Origin: Planosporangium thailandense
GTDB taxonomy: Bacteria > Actinomycetota > Actinomycetes > Mycobacteriales > Micromonosporaceae
Direction: 5' to 3'
DNA length: 64,000 nt
Assembly: GCF_011947195.1 (NCBI RefSeq)
Contig: NZ_JAATVY010000009.1
Location: 62,001 to 126,000 of the forward strand
Each line of letters opens with the position of its first letter. Within the stretch, counting starts at the first letter, position 1. Shown here in pieces: positions 16,458 to 24,871 of this stretch. A program made the position numbers and the translations under genes. The notes under the pieces are model-generated. The model did not search any database, was not told the origin of the DNA, and saw only the letters and a list, made by a program, of their open reading frames with translations.

Positions 16458-18947
16458 GTGGTGACCAGCGAGCGAACATGGGGGCGGGACCAGATGCGGG
16501 AGCGGCCGGACGAGCAGTGGCGCGACGCCGCCGGGCGGCGGGTGCCGGCCGGCGAAGCCCGCGTGCCGGAGCCGACGGAGGCCCCGGAGCCGGCGGGGGC
16601 GCTCGAGCCGGCGGAGGCGCTCGCCGCCGTCGTGGCGAAGCTGCGTACGGAGCTTGCGGGTGTCCGGACCGCGATGCGCAACCGGGCGGTGATCGAGCAG
16701 GCCAAGGGGGTCCTCGTCGAGCGGCTCGGCGTGACGCCCGACGAGGGCTTCGACCACCTGAAGCGGCTGTCCCAGCGCGCCAACGTCAAACTGGTCGAGG
16801 TCGCCGCGACGATCGTCGGCGCCACCTCCCCGGATCCGCGGGCCGCCCCGGTGACCGAGATCACCGACGAGCAGCTGCGCGCCCGCGCCGGCCGGTCCCG
16901 CGGCCGCAGCGACCCGGCCGCGGGCCGCCGGCCCAACCGGCCGGCCGCACGGAGCGCCCTGCAGGCCCAGCACCAGCTCATCAGCGCACGGATCGCCGCG
17001 TCGACGACGTTCGACGAGGCGGCCGAGGTCGTCGGCGCCGCCGAGGCGGGCTGGCCGCCGCCCGCAGCCGTGGTCATCACACTGCGGGAGCCGACCGGGG
17101 CGCACCGGTTCGTCGGCGGGTACGGGCCGGGCCTGCCGCACCGCGGCGGCTGGCAGCCGGTCCCGCCGCCGCTCGACACCGCGATCGCGGAAGCGACCAG
17201 GGACGGCGCGCCGTTGCTGGTCACCGACGACGGGAGGACCTCGGCCGCCTTCGCCGCGCCGCTGCTCGACGGTGAGCGGGTGATCGGCGCGCTCTGCCTG
17301 TCCTGGCCGGAACCGGTCGACCTGGACGCCGACACCCGCCGCTACCTGTCCGCGCTCGCCACGCCCGTCGCGAGCAAGGCGGTCGAACTCGCCGAGGAGC
17401 TGCCGCCGGAGGCGGGTGCCACCGGCGGGCCGGCCGACCCGGCGGCCTGGCTGCCGATCGTCGGGGAGACGGTGCCCGACCCCGTCGCGCTGCTGGCACC
17501 GGTACACGAGGACGGGCGGGTGGTCGACTTCCGGGTCGAGTACGCCAACGCGGCGGCGACGCGGCGGATCTCCCCCACCCGGATCGGCAACAATCCCACG
17601 CTGCTCACCATCTATCCCCGGCTCGGCAGCGAGCTGCTGCTCCCCCGCTTCGTCGAGCTGCTGCGCACCGGCCGGCCGCAGCGCCTCGGGCCGGTACGGC
17701 TGCGGTCGGCCACCGGCGACGGCGCGCCGACGACCCGGTTCCTGAGTGCGCACGCCAGCCTGGTCGGCGACCGGGTGGTCCTCGCCTGGCGGGTACACGA
17801 CGAGGCCGAGCTGGTCCACGCCCAGCTGCTCGACGCCGAACGGATCGCCCGGATCGGCTCGTTCCGCTGGGAGCTGGACCGGGCCGAGCCGTACTGCTCG
17901 CCGCAGCTGTACCGGATGTTCCACGGCGACGAGCGGCCGCGTCCGATCGCGGTGGACGAGCTGTCCGGGTGCGTGTACTCCGACGACCTGCCGGCCGTCG
18001 AGGACGCCGTGCGCCGCACGCTGGTCGGCGGCGAGCAGCTGAGCTGGGAGTTCCGGGGGGCCGACCGGTTGGCCGGACGCCGGCTGCGGATCGTCGCCGA
18101 GCCGGAGCTCGACGGGACGGGCGCGGTCACGGCGATCCGGGGCACGGTCCAGGACGTCACCGAGGAACGTGCCATCGCCGACCGGCTGCGCCTGGCCGAG
18201 GAGGCGCTGACCGCGCAGCGCCTGCGGGTCGACGCGGAGCTGCGCGCGGCGCAGTCGCTGCACCGGGCGCTGATGCCGAGCGAGCCGGAGCTGGGGGCCA
18301 CGGAGGGGCTGTGGGTCACCGGCCGCACGCGCTCCTCCCGCGGCGGCACCCGCGTCGACGGCAACTGGTACGACGCCTGCGCGCTGCCCGAGGGAGTCAG
18401 CCTGCTGGTGGTCGGGGACGTGGCCGGCACCGGGCTCGCGGCCATGACGACGGCGGCCCGGCTGCGGTACGCGATCCGCGCCTACGCCGCGCTGGACATG
18501 TCGCCGGGCCAGCTCCTCGCCTCGGTCAACACCCTGCTCTGCGCGCTGGAGCCGGAGCGCACCGCGACCCTGATGGTCGCCCGCTACGAGGCGAAGGAGC
18601 GCCGGCTGCGCTGGGCGGCGGCCGGGCAGGCGGCGCCGGTGCGCTACCGCCGGGACGGCGGGGCCGAACTGCTGCCGGGCCAGCTGGGGCTGCCGGTGGG
18701 CGTGCTGGCGGAGGCGACGTACTCCGACGCCACCGTCGACGTGGCGCCCGGTGACCGGCTGCTGCTGTACACCGACAGCCTCGTCGGCGCGCGCGGCACC
18801 GACCTGGTGAGCGCGCTCGACGTGCTGCTCGGTGCGGGCGCGCACGCCGGCCGCGACGACGTCGAGGCGGTCGTGTCCCATGTGGTCGGTTCGCTGCACG
18901 TCGGCGCGGACGCCGACATGGGCGCGATGCTGGTGCGGGTCGCCTGA
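16458..18947 (+). CDS. ANTAR-GAF-PAS-SpoIIE protein phosphatase
   Basis: An 829-residue signalling protein. Order: ANTAR RNA-binding helices (about 65-120, AMRNRAVIEQAKGVLVERLG), GAF domain (about 175-310), PAS-like domain(s) (about 325-580, including GSFRWELDRAEPYCSPQLYR), then a PP2C/SpoIIE phosphatase (about 600-829). Such enzymes usually dephosphorylate anti-anti-sigma factors. The usual GGDWYD metal motif reads DGNWYDA here, so the first metal Asp is Asn, while GDVAGTG, YTDSL and the last Asp are kept; activity may be altered. GTG start at 16458 or 16461. Confidence 0.88.
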   Translation: MVTSERTWGRDQMRERPDEQWRDAAGRRVPAGEARVPEPTEAPEPAGALEPAEALAAVVAKLRTELAGVRTAMRNRAVIEQAKGVLVERLGVTPDEGFDHLKRLSQRANVKLVEVAATIVGATSPDPRAAPVTEITDEQLRARAGRSRGRSDPAAGRRPNRPAARSALQAQHQLISARIAASTTFDEAAEVVGAAEAGWPPPAAVVITLREPTGAHRFVGGYGPGLPHRGGWQPVPPPLDTAIAEATRDGAPLLVTDDGRTSAAFAAPLLDGERVIGALCLSWPEPVDLDADTRRYLSALATPVASKAVELAEELPPEAGATGGPADPAAWLPIVGETVPDPVALLAPVHEDGRVVDFRVEYANAAATRRISPTRIGNNPTLLTIYPRLGSELLLPRFVELLRTGRPQRLGPVRLRSATGDGAPTTRFLSAHASLVGDRVVLAWRVHDEAELVHAQLLDAERIARIGSFRWELDRAEPYCSPQLYRMFHGDERPRPIAVDELSGCVYSDDLPAVEDAVRRTLVGGEQLSWEFRGADRLAGRRLRIVAEPELDGTGAVTAIRGTVQDVTEERAIADRLRLAEEALTAQRLRVDAELRAAQSLHRALMPSEPELGATEGLWVTGRTRSSRGGTRVDGNWYDACALPEGVSLLVVGDVAGTGLAAMTTAARLRYAIRAYAALDMSPGQLLASVNTLLCALEPERTATLMVARYEAKERRLRWAAAGQAAPVRYRRDGGAELLPGQLGLPVGVLAEATYSDATVDVAPGDRLLLYTDSLVGARGTDLVSALDVLLGAGAHAGRDDVEAVVSHVVGSLHVGADADMGAMLVRVA

Positions 18948-18949
18948 CC

Positions 18950-19444
18950 TCAGCCCAGCGCCAGGCGTACGGCCTCCTCGGGGCTGTCGGCCCACAGCAC
19001 GCCGGCGAGCGGTCGGCCGGCGGCGTCGAGGACGCGCCACCCGCCGAGCGCGACCACGGGTACGCCGCCGCGCCGCATTGCCAGCGCCAACTCGCTGAGC
19101 GTGCCCCAGGAGCCGCCGACGACGATGACCGCGTCGGCGGACTGGACGAGGACCGCGTTGCGCGCCTCGCCCAGGTTGGTGACGACCGCTGCTGACAGGT
19201 ACGGGTTCGCGTCGGTCCGGTCCGCCCCCGGCAGTACGCCGACGACCAGCCCGCCCGCGCGGCTGGCGCCGGCGGCGACCGCGGCCATGACGCCGGCCCC
19301 GCCGCCGCACAGCACGACCGCGCCCCGGTCGGCCAGCAGGGCGCCGATCCGCTCGGCGGCGGTCGCCTCCGCCGCCGTGCAGTCGGCCGGGCCGCAGACC
19401 GCCACCTGTACGCGTGGGCCGTTCTCGGGAGCCGCCACTACCAC
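18950..19444 (-). CDS. LOG-like (TIGR00725-type) Rossmann protein
   Basis: A Rossmann-fold protein of about 164 residues related to the LOG/lysine-decarboxylase-like group. CGGGAGVMAAVAAGASRAGGLVVGVLPG and the conserved GGSWGTLSELALAMRRG (in place of PGGxGTxxE) are visible. Members of the TIGR00725 branch have no established reaction. The open frame runs to 19549, but GTG 19444 (or 19438) with GGGG upstream gives the expected N-terminus. The gene converges with the SpoIIE-type gene two bases away. Confidence 0.8.
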   Translation of the reverse strand: MVVAAPENGPRVQVAVCGPADCTAAEATAAERIGALLADRGAVVLCGGGAGVMAAVAAGASRAGGLVVGVLPGADRTDANPYLSAAVVTNLGEARNAVLVQSADAVIVVGGSWGTLSELALAMRRGGVPVVALGGWRVLDAAGRPLAGVLWADSPEEAVRLALG

Positions 19445-19563
19445 GATCGACCACCCCGCCCACGGCTGACATGCCGACACGTCGAGAGCGACTCGGTAGC
19501 GAAACGGTTGTACCGCACCGCTCGATCTTGCACCGAATGCACCATTCACTATCGTCGGGAACC

Positions 19564-19800
19564 ATGGACAAAGTGGCCGCGGTCACGATGGACCGCATAT
19601 CGTTATCCCCATATGAAAGCCAGGTCGCGCAGCGCCTGCAGTACGTGGTCGCCCAGGTGATGACCACGCATGCCGGCGCGCCCCAGGACGACGTCGTGCG
19701 GGTGCTCACCGAGCGGCTGCGCGGAATGGGCATCAACCCCAACCCGCGGGAGATCAGCCAGATCGCCGAGTCGATCGCCCAGCTGCCGAAATCCCGATGA
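19564..19800 (+). CDS. small conserved-type hypothetical protein
   Basis: A 78-residue protein, MDKVAAVTMDRISLSPYES..., mostly helical, ending REISQIAESIAQLPKSR. Composition and third-position GC fit a real gene. Start may be ATG 19564 or ATG 19588. It is divergent from the LOG-like gene. The fold looks like a short helical bundle with a possible helix-turn-helix in the last 40 residues, but I do not recognise it. Confidence 0.6.
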   Translation: MDKVAAVTMDRISLSPYESQVAQRLQYVVAQVMTTHAGAPQDDVVRVLTERLRGMGINPNPREISQIAESIAQLPKSR

Positions 19801-19908
19801 CCTCGCCGTCGGCGTACCCGGTGAGCTCCTCGAGGCTCGACACGTGCGCCGCGACGGCTGACGGCTCCGCGGAAGCGGCCGCGTGAGGCACGCGCTTCCA
19901 AGATCCGG

Positions 19909-19927
19909 GCAAAGAGTCACTCTTTGC
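19909..19927. repeat. perfect palindrome
   Basis: GCAAAGAGT and ACTCTTTGC flank a single C: a 9-1-9 palindrome, more AT-rich than its surroundings. It sits 109 bp after the small gene. Because the arms nearly touch it suits a dimeric protein better than an RNA terminator. Confidence 0.6.
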
Positions 19928-19954
19928 TGGCTCAGCACCGCGGATGACGGCAAT

Positions 19955-19992
19955 AAGTCACTTCTTGTGCGGCAAGTCACTTCTTGTGCGGC
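19955..19992. repeat. 19-bp direct tandem duplication
   Basis: AAGTCACTTCTTGTGCGGC occurs twice in immediate succession (19955-19973 and 19974-19992). The core AGTCACT is also the centre of the palindrome 38 bp upstream. The position, 150-190 bp before RNase Z, allows a regulatory role. Confidence 0.75.
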
Positions 19993-20133
19993 CGCGTCAC
20001 CGATGGCGTGAAACCCGCCCTGCACGCCCCCCGCCGACGCGGGCCACGCCCGCGGCGCGCAGGTAGAGCCGCGGGTCCAGTTTTCCACAATCGACATCCT
20101 CGGCCCCGACCATCCGGTCGCGGGCCGAACGCG

Positions 20134-20139
20134 TACGGT
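20134..20139 (+). promoter_or_regulatory. -10 element for leaderless RNase Z transcript
   Basis: TACGGT ends six bases before GTG 20146 and there is no ribosome-binding site. A TANNNT placed at -12 to -7 from the start codon is the usual arrangement of leaderless genes in actinobacteria. Confidence 0.5.
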
Positions 20140-20145
20140 CAGCCG

Positions 20146-21063
20146 GTGTCCGTCCGTGAGCTGGTCGTCCTCGGCACCGGCAGCCAGGTGCCCACCCGCC
20201 ATCGCAACCACAACGGCTACCTGCTGCGCTGGGACGGCGAAGGGCTGCTGTTCGACCCGGGCGAGGGCACGCAGCGGCAGATGCTCTTCGCCGGCGTCTC
20301 CGCGAACGCGGTCACCCGGATCTGCCTGACCCATTTCCACGGCGACCACTGCCTCGGGGTGCCCGGCGTGGTGCAGCGGCTGTCCCTGGACCAGGTGCGG
20401 CACCCCGTCCGCGCGCACTACCCGGCCTCCGGGCGGGACTACTTCGCGCGGCTGCGCCACGCGAGCGTCTACCACGAGACCGCCGACCTGCGGGAGGAGC
20501 CGGTGTCGGGCGCGGAGTCGCTCGTCGCGACCGGTGACTTCGGCCGGCTGGAGGCCCGCCGCCTCGACCACCTCGTCGAGTCGTACGGGTACCGGCTGGT
20601 CGAGCCGGACGGGCGGCGGCTGCTGCCGGAGCGGCTGGCGGCGGCCGGCATCAGCGGCCCCCGGGTCGGCGAGCTCCAGCGGCGCGGCTCCCTCGATGGG
20701 ATCGAGCTGGCCGACGTCAGCGAGGTGCGGCGGGGACAGCGGTTCGCGTTCGTCATGGACACCCGGCTGTGCGACGCCGTCTACGCCCTCGCCGAGGGGG
20801 CCGACCTGCTGGTCATCGAGTCGACCTTCCTGCACGCCGACGCCGCGCTCGCCGCCGAGTACGGGCACCTCACCGCCGCGCAGGCCGGACGCGTGGCGGC
20901 CGAGTCGGGGGTACGCCGGCTGGTCCTGACCCACTTCTCGCAGCGCTACACCGAGCCGGAGCGGTTCGCGGCGGAAGCGGCCGAGGCGTTCTCCGGCGAG
21001 GTGGTGGTGGCCGCCGACCTGGACCGGATCGCGGTCCCACCGCGCCGGCTCAGCCGAGGCTGA
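20146..21063 (+). CDS. rnz: ribonuclease Z
   Basis: Metallo-beta-lactamase-fold endonuclease (305 residues) that removes 3' trailers of tRNA precursors. The zinc motif [11 protein letters not shown] lies at about 63-73, FVMDTRLCD supplies the bridging Asp, and LTHFSQRY the C-terminal His. The short N-terminus [23 protein letters not shown] is typical. GTG 20146 was chosen over the frame start at 19984 because family homology begins here and a -10 box fits a leaderless start. The 3' end overlaps the convergent lipoprotein gene by 14 bases. Confidence 0.93.
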   Translation: MSVRELVVLGTGSQVPTRHRNHNGYLLRWDGEGLLFDPGEGTQRQMLFAGVSANAVTRICLTHFHGDHCLGVPGVVQRLSLDQVRHPVRAHYPASGRDYFARLRHASVYHETADLREEPVSGAESLVATGDFGRLEARRLDHLVESYGYRLVEPDGRRLLPERLAAAGISGPRVGELQRRGSLDGIELADVSEVRRGQRFAFVMDTRLCDAVYALAEGADLLVIESTFLHADAALAAEYGHLTAAQAGRVAAESGVRRLVLTHFSQRYTEPERFAAEAAEAFSGEVVVAADLDRIAVPPRRLSRG

Positions 21064-21682
21064 GCGCGGCGCCCACGAGCGTCGTGTACCAGGGCCCGTC
21101 GGTGAAGCCCGGCCCGGTCTCCTCGCCGATGTACAGGTCGATGTGCCGCCTGCCGCCGAGGCCGGGGGTGAACTCGTCGGTGATCGTCCAGTGGGCGCCG
21201 CGCAGCTTCGCGCACACGTCGGCCGGCGGCGCCGACCCATCGTCGACACGGCCGCAGTCGGCGATCGTGAACCGGGTGCCCGCCTTGAGGACGTCGGGGT
21301 CGGCCGCCGCCGACGCGAAGGGGCGCAGCGGCCGGCCGGCGGTGTCGCGCGGCGCGTCGTCGAGCCAGTACCCGGTGTCGTACGACCAGTTGAGGTACCG
21401 GCCGGCGGTGGTGCGGCCGGTGCCCTCGTCCCGGACGGCGGTGACGAAGTCGGCCGGGTACGTGCCGAGGTCGGAGCTGCCGTGCCGGCAGTCCAGGCGC
21501 GGGCATCCGGTGACCCGGGCGCCCGGCCCGGAGTGGTACTTCTCGACGGCCGTGTAGTAGACCGTCACCGTCCAGCCGGCGCTGCGCCCCTGCGTGGGCG
21601 CGGAGGCGGGCGCGGGCGGCCGGTCCGCACACGCCACCAACGCGGTCAGCGCCATCACCAGAAACCACAGCCGCAGCAGCAC
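21050..21682 (-). CDS. lipoprotein with 3D-like (double-psi beta-barrel) domain
   Basis: A 210-residue secreted lipoprotein. The signal peptide ends in the lipobox LVAC (Cys18). The mature part has [12 protein letters not shown], typical of 3D-domain openings, and later TRFTIADCG and [11 protein letters not shown], the spacing of the conserved Asp-rich core of cell-wall-active 3D/MltA-like barrels. Four cysteines may form disulfides. A role in peptidoglycan turnover is inferred only from the fold. Confidence 0.65.
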   Translation of the reverse strand: MLLRLWFLVMALTALVACADRPPAPASAPTQGRSAGWTVTVYYTAVEKYHSGPGARVTGCPRLDCRHGSSDLGTYPADFVTAVRDEGTGRTTAGRYLNWSYDTGYWLDDAPRDTAGRPLRPFASAAADPDVLKAGTRFTIADCGRVDDGSAPPADVCAKLRGAHWTITDEFTPGLGGRRHIDLYIGEETGPGFTDGPWYTTLVGAALSLG

Positions 21683-21728
21683 CTGGAGATCATCACACCG
21701 GCGCGCCGCCCGGGTGGCGGGTTCGGCG

Positions 21729-22235
21729 TCACTCGTTGGCGTGGATGTACCGCTCCGGGTCCTTGTCCCGGACCCGCAGCCCCATACCGCAGGGGTGCTC
21801 GCCGTAGAAGCGCAGCCACCGTGCCCCCAGCTCGGCGCGCAGTTCGAGGCTGGCGTGCTTGCGGAAGTCCGGCAGCGCCTCGTCCTCCTCCTCGGCGAGG
21901 TGCTCGCTGTTTTCGGTACGGGCCTGCCACACGGCGGCCCACCACTGGTCGGAGCCGACGGAGTGCTTCCTCGACTCGACGATCGCGTCCCGGATCTTGT
22001 TGTGGTCGCGGATCGCGTCTTCGGTCTCGTCCTCGGCGTCCGCGGGATCGCCGCGCTTGAGCAGGTGGGGGTAGAGGATCGCCTCCTCCGCCTCGGCGTG
22101 GATCTCGAGGTGGGCGGCCAACGGCTCCCACAGCGCCCGCAGCGCGTCGACGTCGTCCCCGGCGTCGTCGAGTCGGGCGAAGCCGCGGCGGAAGGCGTGG
22201 TGGTCGTCGAGGATCAGCGCGGTGATGTCGTCCAT
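21729..22235 (-). CDS. hemerythrin HHE-domain protein
   Basis: A 168-residue four-helix protein with the di-iron ligand set: DDHHAFRRGF (about 10-19), HLEIHAEAEEAILYPHL (about 42-58), DHNKIRDAI and HLAEEEDEALPDF (about 111-123). Such proteins bind oxygen or nitric oxide, or respond to oxidants. It lies downstream of the LigD-type polymerase gene in the same direction (29-base gap), so the two may be co-transcribed. Confidence 0.92.
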   Translation of the reverse strand: MDDITALILDDHHAFRRGFARLDDAGDDVDALRALWEPLAAHLEIHAEAEEAILYPHLLKRGDPADAEDETEDAIRDHNKIRDAIVESRKHSVGSDQWWAAVWQARTENSEHLAEEEDEALPDFRKHASLELRAELGARWLRFYGEHPCGMGLRVRDKDPERYIHANE

Positions 22236-22264
22236 GACCGGTACCTACCACCGCCGACCCGTTT

Positions 22265-23521
22265 CTATTCATCGCCCTCTCCGCGCTTCCACGGATCGAA
22301 GTCGACCTCGAGCGCCTCCTGGGGTGGCCGCTCCGCCTCGGGGACGTGGCGCAGGTTGAGCCGGATGCGCGTCCAGGTGCTGCTACGGCCGCGCATCGAG
22401 TCGACGAGCACATCGGCCGGTTCGAGATAGGCCCAGACCTTCGGGTACCGGGCCTTCCAGCGCTCCAGGCCGGCGAGCGCCTCGTCCTTGCGGGCCGCCC
22501 GCGCGATCTCGATCAGCGGCGCGCTCGGCTGGCGGCGGCCGGGTGCCCGGGTGGGCCGGCCGGCCAGGCTGGCCTGGTGCGGCGGCAGCGGCGCGTCGTC
22601 GAGCCCCGCCGCCTTGTGCCGCGCCGCGAGGTCGAGCAGCGCGTCGAGGGAGCCGGCCGTGCCGTCGATCCCCTCCCACGGGTCGCCGACGCGGGCGTAC
22701 CGGTCGGGCACGGTGTCCACGGTGAAAGCGGCTGGGTCGCAGTCGGGGACCTCGTCCCAGCTCAACGGCGTGGAAACCCGCCCGTCGGGGGTGGGCCGCA
22801 CCGAGTACGCCGAGGTTGTGGTGCGGTCCTTGGCGTTCTGGTTGAAGTCGACGAAGACGCCGTGCCGCTCCTCCTTCCACCACCGGCTGGTCGCCAGGTC
22901 GGGTACGCGCTGCTCGATGTCGCGCGCGAGCGCGACGGCGGCCCGGCGGACCTCGGCGAACGTCCACCGCCGCTGGATACGGGCGTACACGTGCATGCCG
23001 CGCGAGCCGGACGTCTTCGGCCAGCCGGTCAGGCCCACGTCGGCGAGGGCCGCCCGGGCCACCAGCGCCACCCGCCGCACGTCGTCCCAGCTCACCCCGG
23101 GTACGGGATCGAGGTCGACGCGCAGCTCGTCGGGGTGGGAGAGGTCGTCGGCGCGGACCGGGTGCGGGTGGAGATCCACGCAGCCCAGGTTGACCACCCA
23201 GGCGAGCTGCCCGGCGTCGCGTACCACGATCTCCTCGGCGGTACGGCCCGACGGGAAGCGCAGCTCGACGGTCTCGATCCAGTCGGGGCGGGTCTGCGGC
23301 GCCCGCTTCTGGAAGAACGCCTCACCCTCGACGCCGTTGACGTACCGCTTGAGCGCCATCGGCCGGTCCCCGACGCCGCGTAGCGCGCCATCGGCGACCG
23401 CCAGGTAGTACCGGACCAGGTCGAGCTTGGTGCGGCCGGTCTGCGGAAAGAAGACCTTGTCGGGGTTGGTGACGGTCACCTCCCGGCCGGCGACCTCCAG
23501 GATCTCCTTACGGGCTGCCAT
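22265..23521 (-). CDS. LigD-type polymerase/primase domain protein
   Basis: A 418-residue archaeo-eukaryotic-primase-fold enzyme like the polymerase domain of LigD, used with Ku and ligase in non-homologous end joining. Features: VTNPDKVFFP near the N-terminus, the metal pair in RVDLDPVPG, SGSRGMHVY and TSAYSVRPTPDGRVSTPLSWDEV. About 120 residues beyond the usual domain end (about residue 300) form a basic C-terminal extension ending WTRIRLNLRHVPEAERPP. No Ku or ligase gene is adjacent. ATG 23521 preferred over 23536. Confidence 0.9.
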   Translation of the reverse strand: MAARKEILEVAGREVTVTNPDKVFFPQTGRTKLDLVRYYLAVADGALRGVGDRPMALKRYVNGVEGEAFFQKRAPQTRPDWIETVELRFPSGRTAEEIVVRDAGQLAWVVNLGCVDLHPHPVRADDLSHPDELRVDLDPVPGVSWDDVRRVALVARAALADVGLTGWPKTSGSRGMHVYARIQRRWTFAEVRRAAVALARDIEQRVPDLATSRWWKEERHGVFVDFNQNAKDRTTTSAYSVRPTPDGRVSTPLSWDEVPDCDPAAFTVDTVPDRYARVGDPWEGIDGTAGSLDALLDLAARHKAAGLDDAPLPPHQASLAGRPTRAPGRRQPSAPLIEIARAARKDEALAGLERWKARYPKVWAYLEPADVLVDSMRGRSSTWTRIRLNLRHVPEAERPPQEALEVDFDPWKRGEGDE

Positions 23522-23537
23522 ACCCGGACGGTACACG

Positions 23538-24221
23538 TCACACCCGCGCCTCCAGACCCACGACGAGCAGCGGCGACGGACAGAGGTGCCGCCGCCGCGG
23601 CCGCCCGCCCGGCGGGACCCGCTCGGCCGCGGCCAGGTGGACCGGTACGTCGTCGACGCCGGTCGCCGCGAACTCCAGGACGTCGGCGCTGGCCTCGTCG
23701 ACCCACTGGAGGTCGTCCACGACGACGAGCAGCGGGCGGGCCCGCGCGAGCGCCCGCCACAGGGCGACCAGCGCGCGCCGCACCTCGGCCGGCTCGACGC
23801 CGTCCCCGGCGCCCGCCGCCACCGCGGCCAGCAGTCGCCGGCCCGCCGCCGGTACCTGGTCGAACTGCTCGGGCGTCACCCGGCTCAACAAGTCCGCCAG
23901 GGCCGCGTACCGGGTACCCGCGCCGCGCTCGGCCGGGGTGCACCGCAGAACGCGCGACCGGGCCGCCGTGGCGGCGAGGGCGGCGAGCGCCGTGGACTTG
24001 CGCGCCCCGCTCGGTCCGTACAGCAGCACGCTGCCCCCGGAGCGCAGCCACTCCCCCGCGGTACGCAGCCGCTGCCGGCGGCTGTCGAGCCACTGGTCAC
24101 GGTCGGTCTCGGAAGAAGCCTGTGGCGTCACAGTCACAGTCTCGTCGCGCTGAGTGCAGATCGGTCGGAGAACCCCCCGAAAGCGGTACCCCAACCAGCC
24201 ATCTACCGGCAGAATCGCCAT
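23538..24221 (-). CDS. AAA/LuxR-type ATPase domain, short or truncated
   Basis: A 227-residue P-loop protein. Walker A GPSGARKST (about 69-77) and Walker B LLVVVDDLQWVDEAS (about 163-177) match the N-terminal ATPase of large LuxR (LAL/MalT-like) regulators, which are usually 850-1000 residues. Here the frame ends soon after Walker B (LEARV), with no sensor, TPR or helix-turn-helix part. It is probably a remnant or a minimal ATPase. The start is uncertain (24221, or GTG at about 24137). LigD-type gene follows after 16 bases. Confidence 0.65.
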   Translation of the reverse strand: MAILPVDGWLGYRFRGVLRPICTQRDETVTVTPQASSETDRDQWLDSRRQRLRTAGEWLRSGGSVLLYGPSGARKSTALAALAATAARSRVLRCTPAERGAGTRYAALADLLSRVTPEQFDQVPAAGRRLLAAVAAGAGDGVEPAEVRRALVALWRALARARPLLVVVDDLQWVDEASADVLEFAATGVDDVPVHLAAAERVPPGGRPRRRHLCPSPLLVVGLEARV

Positions 24222-24303
24222 AAGTCGCGTCGACGTTCATCTCTTCGTACGCTGATATTGATCTGGGCTAAGGGACCGGCCGAGGACACGCAGCGAGGTG
24301 ACG

Positions 24304-24750
24304 ATGACGACCGTGGTTGTCGCAGTATCGGCGGTGGATGCGGTGGAATCCCCGGCCGAAGCGGCGACCGCGCTCGCCGACCTGGCCGTCGATCACGAGG
24401 TCGCGATGGTGTACGGGTACGACCCGGCGACGCCGTTCCGGCTGCACCGGTTGCTGCACGCCCTGCGTACCCGCCTGCCCCGGTTCCGGTTCGTGGCGGT
24501 GTTCGTCGACCCGCACCCGGACACCCGCCCGGTCGACTGCGACCTCCTGGGCGAGCTGGTGAACGACGGCGCGTTCGCGCTGGCCGTCGTACCCGCCCCG
24601 GATCCGACGGCGACGGCCGCGGCGGTCGCCGCGTGCCTGGCGGCGAACGCGGTGCTGCGGCTCGAGCACGACCGCGCGCGCGGCGTCCTGCTGCGGACCC
24701 TCGGCGAGCCGACCTCCCGACAGACCCTCGGCGAGCCGACCTCCCGATAG
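24304..24750 (+). CDS. hypothetical protein with duplicated C-terminus
   Basis: A 148-residue cytosolic protein (MTTVVVAVSAVDAVESPAE...) with alternating hydrophobic strands and helices, suggesting an alpha/beta fold; the segment FRFVAVFVDPHPDTRPVDCDLL is notable. The last 17 residues are TLGEPTSR twice, from a 27-bp duplication. ATG 24304 is preceded by GAGG. I do not recognise the family. It is divergent from the ATPase gene. Confidence 0.55.
   Translation: MTTVVVAVSAVDAVESPAEAATALADLAVDHEVAMVYGYDPATPFRLHRLLHALRTRLPRFRFVAVFVDPHPDTRPVDCDLLGELVNDGAFALAVVPAPDPTATAAAVAACLAANAVLRLEHDRARGVLLRTLGEPTSRQTLGEPTSR
24696..24747 (+). repeat. 27-bp period duplication at gene end
   Basis: GACCCTCGGCGAGCCGACCT plus CCCGA is present at 24696-24720 and again at 24723-24747; a third partial copy (ACCTCCCGATAG) follows at about 24760-24771. 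The second copy supplies the stop codon region, so the original protein probably ended one repeat earlier or the tail grew by slippage. Confidence 0.75.
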
Positions 24751-24871
24751 AACGAGGCAACCTCCCGATAGAACCCGCGAACACCGACAACGATCGGCGA
24801 CGATGTGGGGAGTATTTCGTCGACCGTGGTCCGCCGCGTCGTGCGCGCCGGGCCGGGGAGGACAGGTCACC

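Larger units (their letters stand above)
19801..20145. other. intergenic region with repeated AGTCACT motif
   Basis: No supportable gene. It contains one perfect palindrome and a 19-bp tandem duplication that share the core AGTCACT followed by a pyrimidine-rich TTG, then the RNase Z promoter. These are listed separately. Confidence 0.55.

Noticed and set aside
16275-19901. 1208-residue open frame on the minus strand
   Set aside because: It is a frame shadow over the SpoIIE-type gene, the LOG-like gene and the small gene; Arg/Gly-rich, no domain motif, and wrong codon-position GC.
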